Part shown: piece after piece, positions 7,633 through 13,986 of the stretch
How positions within the stretch are numbered: position 1 is the first letter of the stretch
Layout: every line of letters starts with the position of its first letter
Translations under genes and position numbers: made by a program
DNA from: Gammaproteobacteria bacterium
GTDB taxonomy: Bacteria > Pseudomonadota > Gammaproteobacteria > Ga0077536
Direction: 5' to 3'
Assembly (NCBI GenBank): GCA_003540955.1
Contig: DPMX01000145.1
Coordinates: forward strand, 1,337-17,110
Length of the DNA stretch: 15,774 bases
Notes under the pieces: generated by a model
Seen by the model: the letters and a program-made list of their open reading frames with translations, nothing else
The model's database searches: none
What the model was told of the DNA's origin: nothing

Positions 7633-7983
7633 ATGAAATTTAGTCATTATTCCTTATTAGCGTTGCTGGCCCTTCTAACCACAAGCGTGACCTATGCTGC
7701 GGGCCACAGCAAAGAACCTCCCTTAAGCGCACCAAGTTCATTAAATCGAGTTTCTAATCAAAACTCGAATTCGCAATATAAATTGTATCCTCGAACACCC
7801 GGCGGGATAGCCACCACTTCCTCTAGTACCGCTGCCTCAGAGTACGCATCAACCGCTGTTTTCCCTTCAACACAGTCGGTATGGCTTTCCTACCACAGTG
7901 GACCAACCCAACAGAGAATTTATTATTGCAGTGCTCCTAACGGTAAGCCCTTTTGTGAGAAAGTAGTAGATGTAAAAAAATAA
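7633..7983 (+). CDS. Small exported protein of unknown function
   Basis: A 116-residue protein I do not recognise. It begins with a clear Sec signal peptide: MKFSHYS, a Leu/Ala-rich core (LLALLALLTTSV) and a probable cleavage site after TYA or YAA near residue 22-23. The mature part is Ser/Thr/Asn/Pro-rich and probably disordered up to about residue 75 (runs such as TTSSSTAAS). A short, better-ordered C-terminal segment has two Cys in YYCSAPNGKPFCEK that could form a disulfide, and the protein ends with basic VKK. A strong ribosome-binding site, AAAGGAG, precedes the ATG at good spacing, which supports real translation. It has its own upstream region and stands alone; its neighbours are divergent GFA and a distant downstream MR-type enzyme. 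A periplasmic or secreted location is inferred. Confidence 0.75.
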   Translation: MKFSHYSLLALLALLTTSVTYAAGHSKEPPLSAPSSLNRVSNQNSNSQYKLYPRTPGGIATTSSSTAASEYASTAVFPSTQSVWLSYHSGPTQQRIYYCSAPNGKPFCEKVVDVKK

Positions 7984-7986
7984 AAC

Positions 7987-8017
7987 GTGTGCCGCCAGCT
8001 GGTGTACGAAGGCACAC
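7987..8017 (+). terminator. Possible terminator hairpin after the small exported protein
   Basis: GTGTGCC (7987-7993) and GGCACAC (8011-8017) form a perfect 7-bp stem with a 17-nt loop, starting three bases after the stop codon. There is no T-run after it, so it may instead protect the mRNA 3' end or be a chance inverted repeat. Confidence 0.3.
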
Positions 8018-8143
8018 ATGAAATAGAGCGAGAAAAAAGAGCTTAAATACGACGGCAATGCTGTGTGGCTTATCCAGAATACTTATGAGACATAATGCTC
8101 GTATGAGAAACGTTGTTCCGTATAGAGCCGACACCATCGCAGG

Positions 8144-9229
8144 ATGATGACAACAACTTATAAAATTGCTGCGACAACATTACTCCGTTATGACCTAGGG
8201 CGGCCGGTAGGCGGCTCTGGGGTGACCTCAATCGATGTACTGGTGGTAGACCTAAAGGATAGCGCTGACAATCACGGGCTCGGGTTCAGCTATGCGCTCG
8301 ATGGCGGCGGGACGGTACTGTTGGCAGCAGCTGAGCATCTATTGGAGCAATGCGTACGGAACCAAAAGGTAATCGCACCGAGCGCCTTGTGTCAGCAGAT
8401 GCAGAAATCATTGAATCGGATCGGTCGGGGGATCCATTATCTAGCGATCGCCGCCATTGATGTCGCGGCTTGGGATCTCCATGCCAACAGTTTGGGGGTG
8501 CAATTGGGGGTTGCCCTGGGCGGTGTCATGCGCGGAGTACCAATATACGGGAGCGCTGGCTTTAGACCCAACATGAGCACTGACGAGTTAGTTGAACGTA
8601 GCCACCTGTACATTGATAAACATCAGTGCCGAGCGATCAAACTTCGCGCTAACGGCACAGTAACCGATATTAACAATATTGCCGCAGTCCGCGACGCAAT
8701 ACCAGCCAATGTCGGTATCATGGTAGACCTCAATGAGAAATGTGACCTCGCACAGGCGAAGTGGTTTGCTACCGCGTGTAAGCCGTTTAATCTATCATGG
8801 TTGGAAGAGCCACTACCCTCCTACGACTTCGACGGGTACTCTCAACTAGCCCAATCTACCGACATCCCATTAGCTTGCGGCGAACACCTGCAAGGGCGCA
8901 TCGAGTTCGCACCCTATTTAAAAGCAGGCCATGTGGCAGTTGCGCAACCAGACCTGGCCATGGCAGGTGGCATCACGGAAAGCCTACTGATCGCACAATT
9001 GGCGGATGCGTGCAATATCAAACTGTCACCTCATTTCTTACCAGCCTTGTTCATCCATTTGGCAGCGGTGGTGCCGGGACTTAGTTGGTTAGAACACTTC
9101 CCGCTATTAGAATCATTGTTTGACAACCCGATCGATATAGATGCAACCGGAAATTTAAATGCGCGCGAAACCCCAGGTCACGGGATCCGTTTTCTAGACG
9201 GTGCCCGGGCCGAGTACCAGGTTAGGTAA
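8144..9229 (+). CDS. Mandelate racemase/muconate lactonizing-type enzyme (enolase superfamily)
   Basis: A 361-residue enolase-superfamily protein that should abstract the alpha-proton of a carboxylate (racemase or sugar-acid dehydratase chemistry). The expected metal ligands are D195 (MVDLNEK), E221 (WLEEPLP) and E247 (CGEHL). The His-Asp dyad D270 (QPDLAMAGG) and H297 (SPHF), and E317 (LEHF), place it in the mandelate racemase group; these six numbers coincide with those of mandelate racemase itself. The usual KxK motif reads K166-L-R168, so the second Lys is Arg. The N-terminal capping domain (about 1-130) is present. Two tandem ATG codons (8144, 8147) follow AGG; the second has slightly better spacing. 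The gene stands alone, with 160 bp upstream and 140 bp downstream, so the substrate is not indicated by context. Confidence 0.9.
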   Translation: MMTTTYKIAATTLLRYDLGRPVGGSGVTSIDVLVVDLKDSADNHGLGFSYALDGGGTVLLAAAEHLLEQCVRNQKVIAPSALCQQMQKSLNRIGRGIHYLAIAAIDVAAWDLHANSLGVQLGVALGGVMRGVPIYGSAGFRPNMSTDELVERSHLYIDKHQCRAIKLRANGTVTDINNIAAVRDAIPANVGIMVDLNEKCDLAQAKWFATACKPFNLSWLEEPLPSYDFDGYSQLAQSTDIPLACGEHLQGRIEFAPYLKAGHVAVAQPDLAMAGGITESLLIAQLADACNIKLSPHFLPALFIHLAAVVPGLSWLEHFPLLESLFDNPIDIDATGNLNARETPGHGIRFLDGARAEYQVR

Positions 9230-9369
9230 GCTTAAGCCTTCCCGGGATACCTTCAGATAGGGAAAACTACTCTTATTTTCATCGCTCCTAAACCGAAATT
9301 CCTTTAAAATGCGTCCATGACATAAATTCCATAGTCGAAGAAAGTCGACAGAATTATAGGGGAGAGAAA

Positions 9370-9900
9370 ATGGCCGGACTCCAGAGCCGCATGATTCGTG
9401 CCGCGAAGCTTGATGTCGACCTTTATGAGGAGGTCGAGGCTGATAAAGGGGCATTCGGTCAAGCTATGGCGGTCGTTGCACTTTCAAGCATCGCCGCAGG
9501 GATCGGGAGGTTTGAAGCGGGTGTAGTTGGGATGTTGATCGGGGTACTCGCGGCAATAATCACTTGGTATATTTGGGCTTACCTAACTTATATTATCGGG
9601 ACGAAACTGCTACCGGAACGACAAACCGAGGCAGATCACGGTGAGTTATTGCGTACGATTGGTTTTGCTAGCTCCCCAGGGCTAATTCGGGTATTCGGAA
9701 TCATCCCCGGGCTAACAGAGATCGTCTTTTTTGTGGCTTCGATCTGGATGTTGATGGCGATGGTAATCGCGGTGAGGCAAGCACTAGATTATGAAAGCAC
9801 CTGGCGCGCCATAGGTGTCTGTATCATCGGTTGGGTAATCCAAATTATTATGCTCTCATTTTTGCTTACCTTTCTAGGGGGTAGTCCCCAACCAACCTAA
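9370..9900 (+). CDS. Yip1-family integral membrane protein
   Basis: A 176-residue protein of the inner membrane with a Yip1-type domain; the bacterial function is unknown. A soluble amphipathic N-terminus (MIRAAKLDVDLYEEVEADKG, residues 8-27) is followed by a hydrophobic segment (about 29-46) and a longer one (about 50-80, including WYIWAYLTYIIG). A charged loop (LPERQTEADHGE) precedes two more membrane stretches (about 110-135 and 146-170). Four or five transmembrane helices are likely. Bacterial Yip1 proteins show the same YEEVEAD segment before the first helix and a GFASSPGL-like motif near the middle. A ribosome-binding sequence GGGGAGA sits about 5 nt before the ATG. It stands alone; a hairpin lies directly after its stop. 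Confidence 0.85.
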   Translation: MAGLQSRMIRAAKLDVDLYEEVEADKGAFGQAMAVVALSSIAAGIGRFEAGVVGMLIGVLAAIITWYIWAYLTYIIGTKLLPERQTEADHGELLRTIGFASSPGLIRVFGIIPGLTEIVFFVASIWMLMAMVIAVRQALDYESTWRAIGVCIIGWVIQIIMLSFLLTFLGGSPQPT

Positions 9901-9905
9901 CACGG

Positions 9906-9929
9906 GCTTTAACTCGATGCCGTTAAAGC
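9906..9929 (+). terminator. Possible terminator hairpin after the Yip1-family gene
   Basis: GCTTTAAC (9906-9913), an 8-nt loop and GTTAAAGC (9922-9929) form a perfect 8-bp stem 5 nt after the stop codon. The following bases (TATCAGGATTAG) contain no T-run, so it is not a classical intrinsic terminator; its position suggests a role at the 3' end of the transcript. Confidence 0.35.
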
Positions 9930-10143
9930 TATCAGGATTAGCAGTTCTCGTTCAAACGACCGTATACGTATAGTATTCGTATTTCTTGGGTCTGGTACTA
10001 CGAGAACAATAATAAACAATCGTTCGCGGAACTTTTTAGTTAATGCCCCTAAGTCACACGAATTATATTTCTGTGATGGACGTTCGGTAGCATGATACCC
10101 ATAGTAACCGTCTAACCCCGGCATTCCACCCTAAACTTAACTG

Positions 10144-10737
10144 ATGAAACGCATTCTCACCACGCTCTGCCTGACTATGCTGCTCGGGAGGACGGCGGTG
10201 ATCTGGAGTGCTGATCTAGAAAAGGGGTTTATCGCATACCAGGGCGGAGACTACGCTACTGCTTTGCGTCAATGGACCCCTCTTGTTGAACAGGGCAACT
10301 CCGCCGCTCAGTTTTTCCTGGGCTTGTTGTACGAAGAAGGACTCGGTGTTCCCCAGGATTATGAGACCGCGGTAAAATGGTGGACCCTTGCTGCGCTCCA
10401 GGGGTCTCCCGGTGCCCGGTTTAAACTGGGTTTGATGTATGACGTGGGGCGGGGTGTTCCCCAGGATTATGAAGCCGCGGTAAAGTGGTACACCCTGGCC
10501 GCCGAGAGGGGAAATGCCGACGCCCAATTTGCGCTGGGTTTGATGTACGCCAAAGGGCAAGGTACCACACAAGATAATGTCTATGCCTACATGTGGTGGA
10601 GTATTGCCCTATCCTCTGGGAATAAGAACGCAATCATCAACAAAGATATCGTTTCAAAAGAAATGACTCTAGATCAAATTAAAAAAGCAAAAGACATGGC
10701 CCGTGAATGCATGGAGAAGAGCTACAAAGGATGTTGA
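10144..10737 (+). CDS. Exported Sel1-repeat (TPR-like) protein
   Basis: A 197-residue protein built from Sel1-like repeats, helical hairpins that mediate protein-protein contacts; the partner is unknown. A signal-peptide-like N-terminus (MKRILTTLCLTMLLGRTAVIWSA) has an Arg within the hydrophobic core that may weaken it; cleavage near residue 23 is plausible. Three 36-residue repeats follow at about 53-88, 89-124 and 125-160, each with the LGLxYxxGxG signature and, in the first two, GVPQDYExAVKWxTLAA. A degenerate C-terminal part (MTLDQIKKAKDMARECMEKSYKGC) is typical of the family. The first two repeats share a 20-nt identical tract exactly 108 bp apart (10345-10364 and 10453-10472), pointing to recent repeat duplication or homogenisation. 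No clear ribosome-binding site precedes the ATG. Confidence 0.85.
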   Translation: MKRILTTLCLTMLLGRTAVIWSADLEKGFIAYQGGDYATALRQWTPLVEQGNSAAQFFLGLLYEEGLGVPQDYETAVKWWTLAALQGSPGARFKLGLMYDVGRGVPQDYEAAVKWYTLAAERGNADAQFALGLMYAKGQGTTQDNVYAYMWWSIALSSGNKNAIINKDIVSKEMTLDQIKKAKDMARECMEKSYKGC

Positions 10738-10758
10738 GGAATGGAAACATTACATTGC

Positions 10759-10797
10759 ACTGTTGTAGTCCGACCTACCACAGTTGAATAGTTTTTT
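10759..10797 (+). terminator. Probable intrinsic terminator between the Sel1 and RidA-like genes
   Basis: ACTGTTGTAG (10759-10768), loop TCCGAC, CTACCACAGT (10775-10784) form a 10-bp stem with one mismatch. A T6 run follows at 10792-10797, seven bases after the stem, which is farther than ideal. It lies 21 nt after the Sel1 stop, and the ribosome-binding site of the next gene (AGGAGGA) begins right after the T-run. Confidence 0.45.
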
Positions 10798-10811
10798 AGG
10801 AGGATAGGAAG

Positions 10812-11285
10812 ATGAAAAAAATCTGGCAGGCACGGTATGTAACGTGGTTTTTACTAATAGGGTCAATACTAAGTCAAGCGTCTATCGCTGGACAAGTGAA
10901 ACGAGTCGATATAGTTCCACCGTCCATGAAGATTATAAACGAACGTTATCACTATTCTCCCGCAGTTCGCGTTGGCAATATGTTATTTATTGCAGGGCAA
11001 GTTGGTAGAGACGCAGATATGAAAGTAGTCGTGGGGAAAGAAGCGCAGCTGGTGCAAGCATTTGAAAACTTGAAGTTGGTTCTCGAAGAAGCATCTGCTG
11101 ACTTTGACGATGTGGTAGAAATCGTAACCTATCATACTGATATGCGGGACCTCGCATTGGTTGTTAAAGTAAAAGATCGCTATTTTAAGAATCGATATCC
11201 AACTTGGACCGGTGTTGGAGTGAGTAGTCTGTCTACGCCTGGACTCGAGTTCGAGATTAAAGCGACGGCATATATTGAACAATAG
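10812..11285 (+). CDS. Exported RidA/YjgF-family protein with a replaced catalytic Arg
   Basis: A 157-residue protein of the RidA/YjgF/UK114 family, whose classical members hydrolyse reactive enamines and imines in the cytoplasm as trimers. Here an N-terminal signal peptide (MKKIWQARYV, then TWFLLIGSILSQASIA; cleavage near residue 26-27) suggests export. The fold is supported by YSPAVRVGNMLFIAGQVG (48-65), QAFENLKLVLEEA (82-94), VVEIVTYHTDMRD (101-113) and LEFEIKATAYI near the end. The canonical P-A-R-[ST] segment that carries the catalytic Arg reads P-T-W-T (130-133), so Trp132 replaces the Arg. Imine deaminase activity is therefore unlikely; a ligand-binding or different role is inferred, as in the less-studied Rid subfamilies. 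A strong AGGAGG ribosome-binding site precedes the ATG. Confidence 0.88.
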   Translation: MKKIWQARYVTWFLLIGSILSQASIAGQVKRVDIVPPSMKIINERYHYSPAVRVGNMLFIAGQVGRDADMKVVVGKEAQLVQAFENLKLVLEEASADFDDVVEIVTYHTDMRDLALVVKVKDRYFKNRYPTWTGVGVSSLSTPGLEFEIKATAYIEQ

Positions 11286-11419
11286 AAAGATTCATGAGGA
11301 AACATAGGGCCTCGCGTGTGAGTAAGTAAAAGTAAAACAGAAGAGAGTGTTAATGGATCGATCGAAGATAGAAGGATTTCAAACTCGCATACAAGGCACC
11401 CTAGTTCCCAGGAACACAA

Positions 11420-11902
11420 ATGAAGGCGGCGAATAATATTGCAATATTTGCGGATGTGCAAAATATCTACTACACCACCCGTCAGGTGTTTGGGCGCCAG
11501 TTCAATTACCGGAAATTATGGGAGCACATCAGCGAAAGAGGCCACATAGATCTAGCACTCGCCTACGCGATTCACCGGGGAGATGAAAAACAACTTAATT
11601 TCCAGAATGCGCTACGACACATCGGCTTCGAGGTAAAACTAAAGCCATATATTCAACGGGCCGATGGATCGTCTAAAGGTGATTGGGATGTTGGCATTAC
11701 ACTTGACATAATCGATGCCGCAAAGACCGCCGATACGATAGTCCTTTTGTCCGGTGACGGTGATTTTGATCGCGTTATAGAGAAAATTAAAATCGACTTC
11801 GCGCTTCGTGCGGAAGTCTATGGCGTGCCAGAACTTACTGCTAAGTCGTTGATCAACGCCGCAACCACTTTTTATCCGATCGACGCTACGCTATTGCTTT
11901 GA
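11420..11902 (+). CDS. NYN-domain (LabA/DUF88-like) putative ribonuclease
   Basis: A 160-residue single-domain NYN protein with a PIN-like nuclease fold, probably a metal-dependent RNase acting in the cytoplasm; the target is unknown. Acidic residues expected at the active site are visible: D12 and N15 in IFADVQNIYY, D88/D90 and D96/D99 in GDWDVGITLDIID, and D113/D115/D117 in LLSGDGDFDRVIEKI. The C-terminal strand includes AEVYGVPELTAKSLINAA, also typical of LabA-like NYN proteins. The length fits a stand-alone NYN domain with no extra C-terminal domain. The ATG at 11420 follows AGGA at about 6 nt. A 27-codon reading frame from 11353 overlaps its first 17 bases in another frame and could be a leader. 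It lies 134 bp behind the RidA-like gene, so co-transcription is possible. Confidence 0.88.
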   Translation: MKAANNIAIFADVQNIYYTTRQVFGRQFNYRKLWEHISERGHIDLALAYAIHRGDEKQLNFQNALRHIGFEVKLKPYIQRADGSSKGDWDVGITLDIIDAAKTADTIVLLSGDGDFDRVIEKIKIDFALRAEVYGVPELTAKSLINAATTFYPIDATLLL

Positions 11903-11985
11903 GATTGGACCGCCCTAGGGTAGTTCTGGGTCACTGATGGGCGCTCGAATACAACGTATTGCGACTAATCTTCCCGAGAAATTTT

Positions 11986-12447
11986 CTACTCGAGTCGCCT
12001 CATAATGAAGGGAGACACACTTGCCATTATGGCAAAGCCCCAGGCTCCATCAAGTTTTGTAATCGTGTACAAGGCGGTGGACCGCAGTATCTCCTCCTCC
12101 AGCGCATTAATTCTAGAAAAATCTAGCGTTACAAACGCTCTGTCCTCTGATTCGTAGATCACTTTTAACTCATTGATGTTTGAATGATGCCAGCCCATTT
12201 CTGTTAGTTTTTCGTAGTCGACGATTGGTTCTTCTACATCCGTTACAGTAGTAGGCGTAGCATCGGAGCCGACCAGCCAAACGTGAGGGTAGTGAAAAAA
12301 CTTGTTAAGTAGTTTCCTTTGATTAAATTCTGCTATATAACTTTCTACGAACTCGACAACACCTCCTGAGGCTTTCTCCTCAGCTTCCACACTGAACATC
12401 AAAACGGGTAAAAAAAGCATTAATAGCGCAACAAATAGTTTTTTCAA
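11986..12447 (-). CDS. Exported NTF2-like (SnoaL-type) protein
   Basis: A 153-residue protein with a signal peptide (MKKLFVALLMLFLPVLMFSVEA, probable cleavage after residue 22) and a cone-shaped NTF2-like domain. This fold serves as a ligand-binding pocket or small enzyme; the substrate is unknown. Supporting segments are VVEFVESYIAEFNQRK (first helices), FFHYPHVWLVGSD, GWHHSNINELKVIYESEDRA and TALYTITKLDGAWGFAIMAS, whose alternating strands are typical of the family. The start is TTG at 12447-12445, with AGGAGT five bases upstream on the coding strand; no in-frame ATG fits the signal peptide better. It is convergent with the NYN gene (83-bp gap) and divergent from the SDR gene across 264 bp. 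The family assignment rests on pattern only. Confidence 0.75.
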   Translation of the reverse strand: MKKLFVALLMLFLPVLMFSVEAEEKASGGVVEFVESYIAEFNQRKLLNKFFHYPHVWLVGSDATPTTVTDVEEPIVDYEKLTEMGWHHSNINELKVIYESEDRAFVTLDFSRINALEEEILRSTALYTITKLDGAWGFAIMASVSPFIMRRLE

Positions 12448-12711
12448 TTTTTACTCCTGATAATAAGGTAATAGGATCTTCCATTCAGGCGACTATAACT
12501 GTAGTTAATATAATAATGAACGCCGAAAATTTCGACGATTATGCGTTAAAACCTTTTTGCGGGAATCTACGAAAATTACTTTTGCGCTGTGAAATGAACC
12601 AATCTTGCTGGCACCAACAGTATAAAATCACGGGATTACTATTGCCAACCGCAAGTACGATAGGATAGGGCTATTACGTCTTTTCGTAATTACAGAATTT
12701 TTGGAGTAAAC
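12448..12711. promoter_or_regulatory. 264-bp divergent intergenic region
   Basis: This separates the minus-strand NTF2-like gene from the plus-strand SDR gene and should hold both promoters. It is A/T-rich. TATAAA at 12621-12626 could be a -10 box for the SDR gene, but the -35 region is poor. TATAGT, read on the minus strand near 12494-12499, could serve the other gene. No RNA gene, repeat or small ORF with a convincing ribosome-binding site is seen. Confidence 0.3.
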
Positions 12712-13389
12712 ATGGGTGAGTTCGCATTAATTGTAGGTGTCGGTAATGGTCTGAGTGCATCATTGGCTCGGTTATTTCACGCAAACGGCATGCGCGTCAT
12801 GCTCGCGGCACGAGACGTTGGAAAGCTCGAAACGTTGGCCGTCGAAACTTCGGCAATTACAGCCGCATGCGATGCGTCCGATCCAGCATCCGTGCAGAAG
12901 ATGTTCACAATTGCCGACAAAGAGATCGGCAACCCGAATATCGTTGTCTACAACCCTAGCGCTAGAGTCCGCGGCCCAGTCAGCGAGATAGACGCGGAGG
13001 CGGTACGCGATGCGCTATTGGTAACGTGTTACGGTGGTTTTCTAGTGATCCAAGAAGCATCCAAGCGCATGCTGCGACGCGGGACCGGGAGTCTATTGCT
13101 GACAGGCGCATCCGCGAGCGTCAAAGGGTTTGCCAACTCTTCTTCTTTCGCGATGGGTAAATTTGGCTTACGCGGGTTAGCCCAATCTTCAGCGCGGGAA
13201 CTTGCTCCGCAGGGCATTCACGTTGCGCATTTCGTGATCGACGGCGGCATTAAAAACCAAAGCGGAAGTTCGGATGATGAGCAACTCGATCCAGACGCTA
13301 TCGCCCAAACGTATCTCGACGTCCATAGACAACATCGCAGCTCCTGGACGTCGGAGGTTGAATTACGCCCTTGGCTAGAGAAATTTTAA
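12712..13389 (+). CDS. SDR-family oxidoreductase with Phe at the catalytic Tyr position
   Basis: A 225-residue short-chain dehydrogenase/reductase-like protein with a Rossmann fold. The nucleotide-binding turn reads VGVGNGLSASLAR (8-20), and LAARD (31-35) follows the second strand, suggesting NADP(H) preference through the Arg. The structural NAG position is YNPSARV (80-86). The catalytic Ser is in TGASAS (Ser134 or nearby). The YxxxK motif appears as FAMGK (146-150): Lys150 is kept and Tyr is Phe. The following LRGLAQSSARELAPQGIHVAH is characteristic of an SDR group in which Phe at this position is, to my knowledge, common. The start ATG 12712 follows GGAG at 6 nt. The next gene, an EthD-domain protein, lies 86 bp downstream on the same strand and is probably in the same unit. 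The C-terminus is short (WLEKF), as usual for the group. Confidence 0.88.
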   Translation: MGEFALIVGVGNGLSASLARLFHANGMRVMLAARDVGKLETLAVETSAITAACDASDPASVQKMFTIADKEIGNPNIVVYNPSARVRGPVSEIDAEAVRDALLVTCYGGFLVIQEASKRMLRRGTGSLLLTGASASVKGFANSSSFAMGKFGLRGLAQSSARELAPQGIHVAHFVIDGGIKNQSGSSDDEQLDPDAIAQTYLDVHRQHRSSWTSEVELRPWLEKF

Positions 13390-13475
13390 ATAGTGGTGCA
13401 ATGTTTAGCATTCCCTTAGGGGATTAATAAAAGATAAATTATGCGTGTCGTTGGACCATGAGAGGATCAATAGCT

Positions 13476-13817
13476 ATGATTAAAATTACCATATTCGTCG
13501 TTCGTAAAGCCGATTTAACATTCGAGGAGTTCGACAGTTATTGGCGAGAAAAGCATGCGCCTCTATTAAAAAGCGTTACCGAATTTTCACGTCACGTCCG
13601 CAAATATGTCCAATCGCACCTCAAAAGTACGGATGTGCCAATTGCCCAAGGATCTGGATACGATGGTCTCGCGGAACTTTGGTTTGACTCTGTTGAGTCG
13701 CTCAACACAGCATTCAATGAACCCCGCTACTTGGAAGTCATTCGTCCTGACGAACTTAAATTCGCCGATTTAGATCGTTGCCTGTCGATCATTTGTGAAG
13801 AGTCTCAGATCATTTGA
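13476..13817 (+). CDS. EthD-domain protein (dimeric alpha/beta barrel)
   Basis: A 113-residue EthD-family protein with a ferredoxin-like fold that usually dimerises. EthD was named for ether degradation in Rhodococcus, and related proteins occur in varied catabolic clusters. The family pattern is clear: IFVVRKADLTFEEFDSYWREKHAPLL, where the KHAP His is conserved, then a VRKYVQSH strand and a C-terminal ADLDRC segment. ATG 13476 is preferred because AGAGGA lies 9 nt upstream and the protein then starts directly with the first strand (MIKITIF). An in-frame ATG at 13458 would add six residues and has no ribosome-binding site. It follows the SDR gene and is convergent with the PQQ dehydrogenase 169 bp away, suggesting a catabolic context for which no substrate can be named. 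Confidence 0.87.
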   Translation: MIKITIFVVRKADLTFEEFDSYWREKHAPLLKSVTEFSRHVRKYVQSHLKSTDVPIAQGSGYDGLAELWFDSVESLNTAFNEPRYLEVIRPDELKFADLDRCLSIICEESQII

Positions 13818-13835
13818 CTGAGCAACTCCAAGGCA

Positions 13836-13849
13836 TCGACACGTGTCGA
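13836..13849. repeat. 14-bp perfect palindrome in the EthD/PQQ-dehydrogenase convergent gap
   Basis: TCGACACGTGTCGA is a perfect palindrome 19 nt after the EthD stop. With flanking GC/GC it could fold as a short hairpin with an ACGT loop. No T-run follows it on either strand, so a terminator role is doubtful; a protein-binding site is possible. Confidence 0.4.
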
Positions 13850-13986
13850 AGCAAAATACTCACCATTTGATGCAGCCTTTATCGTTCTCTTCGAGCCGAT
13901 CTGTTTAATAAATTTTTATAGCTGTTTCATACCCACCCCGACCCAAATCTTTTGTGGCAGCATAATTTGCGTCACCCGAAAGCGAG

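Noticed and set aside
9909..10124. A minus-strand 71-codon reading frame between the Yip1 and Sel1 genes
   Set aside because: No recognisable domain and no convincing ribosome-binding site; its end overlaps the hairpin after the Yip1 gene.
12605..12626. TTGCTG/TATAAA as a promoter for the SDR gene
   Set aside because: The spacing is only 10 bp, too short for a sigma-70 promoter; TATAAA alone is kept as a weak candidate.
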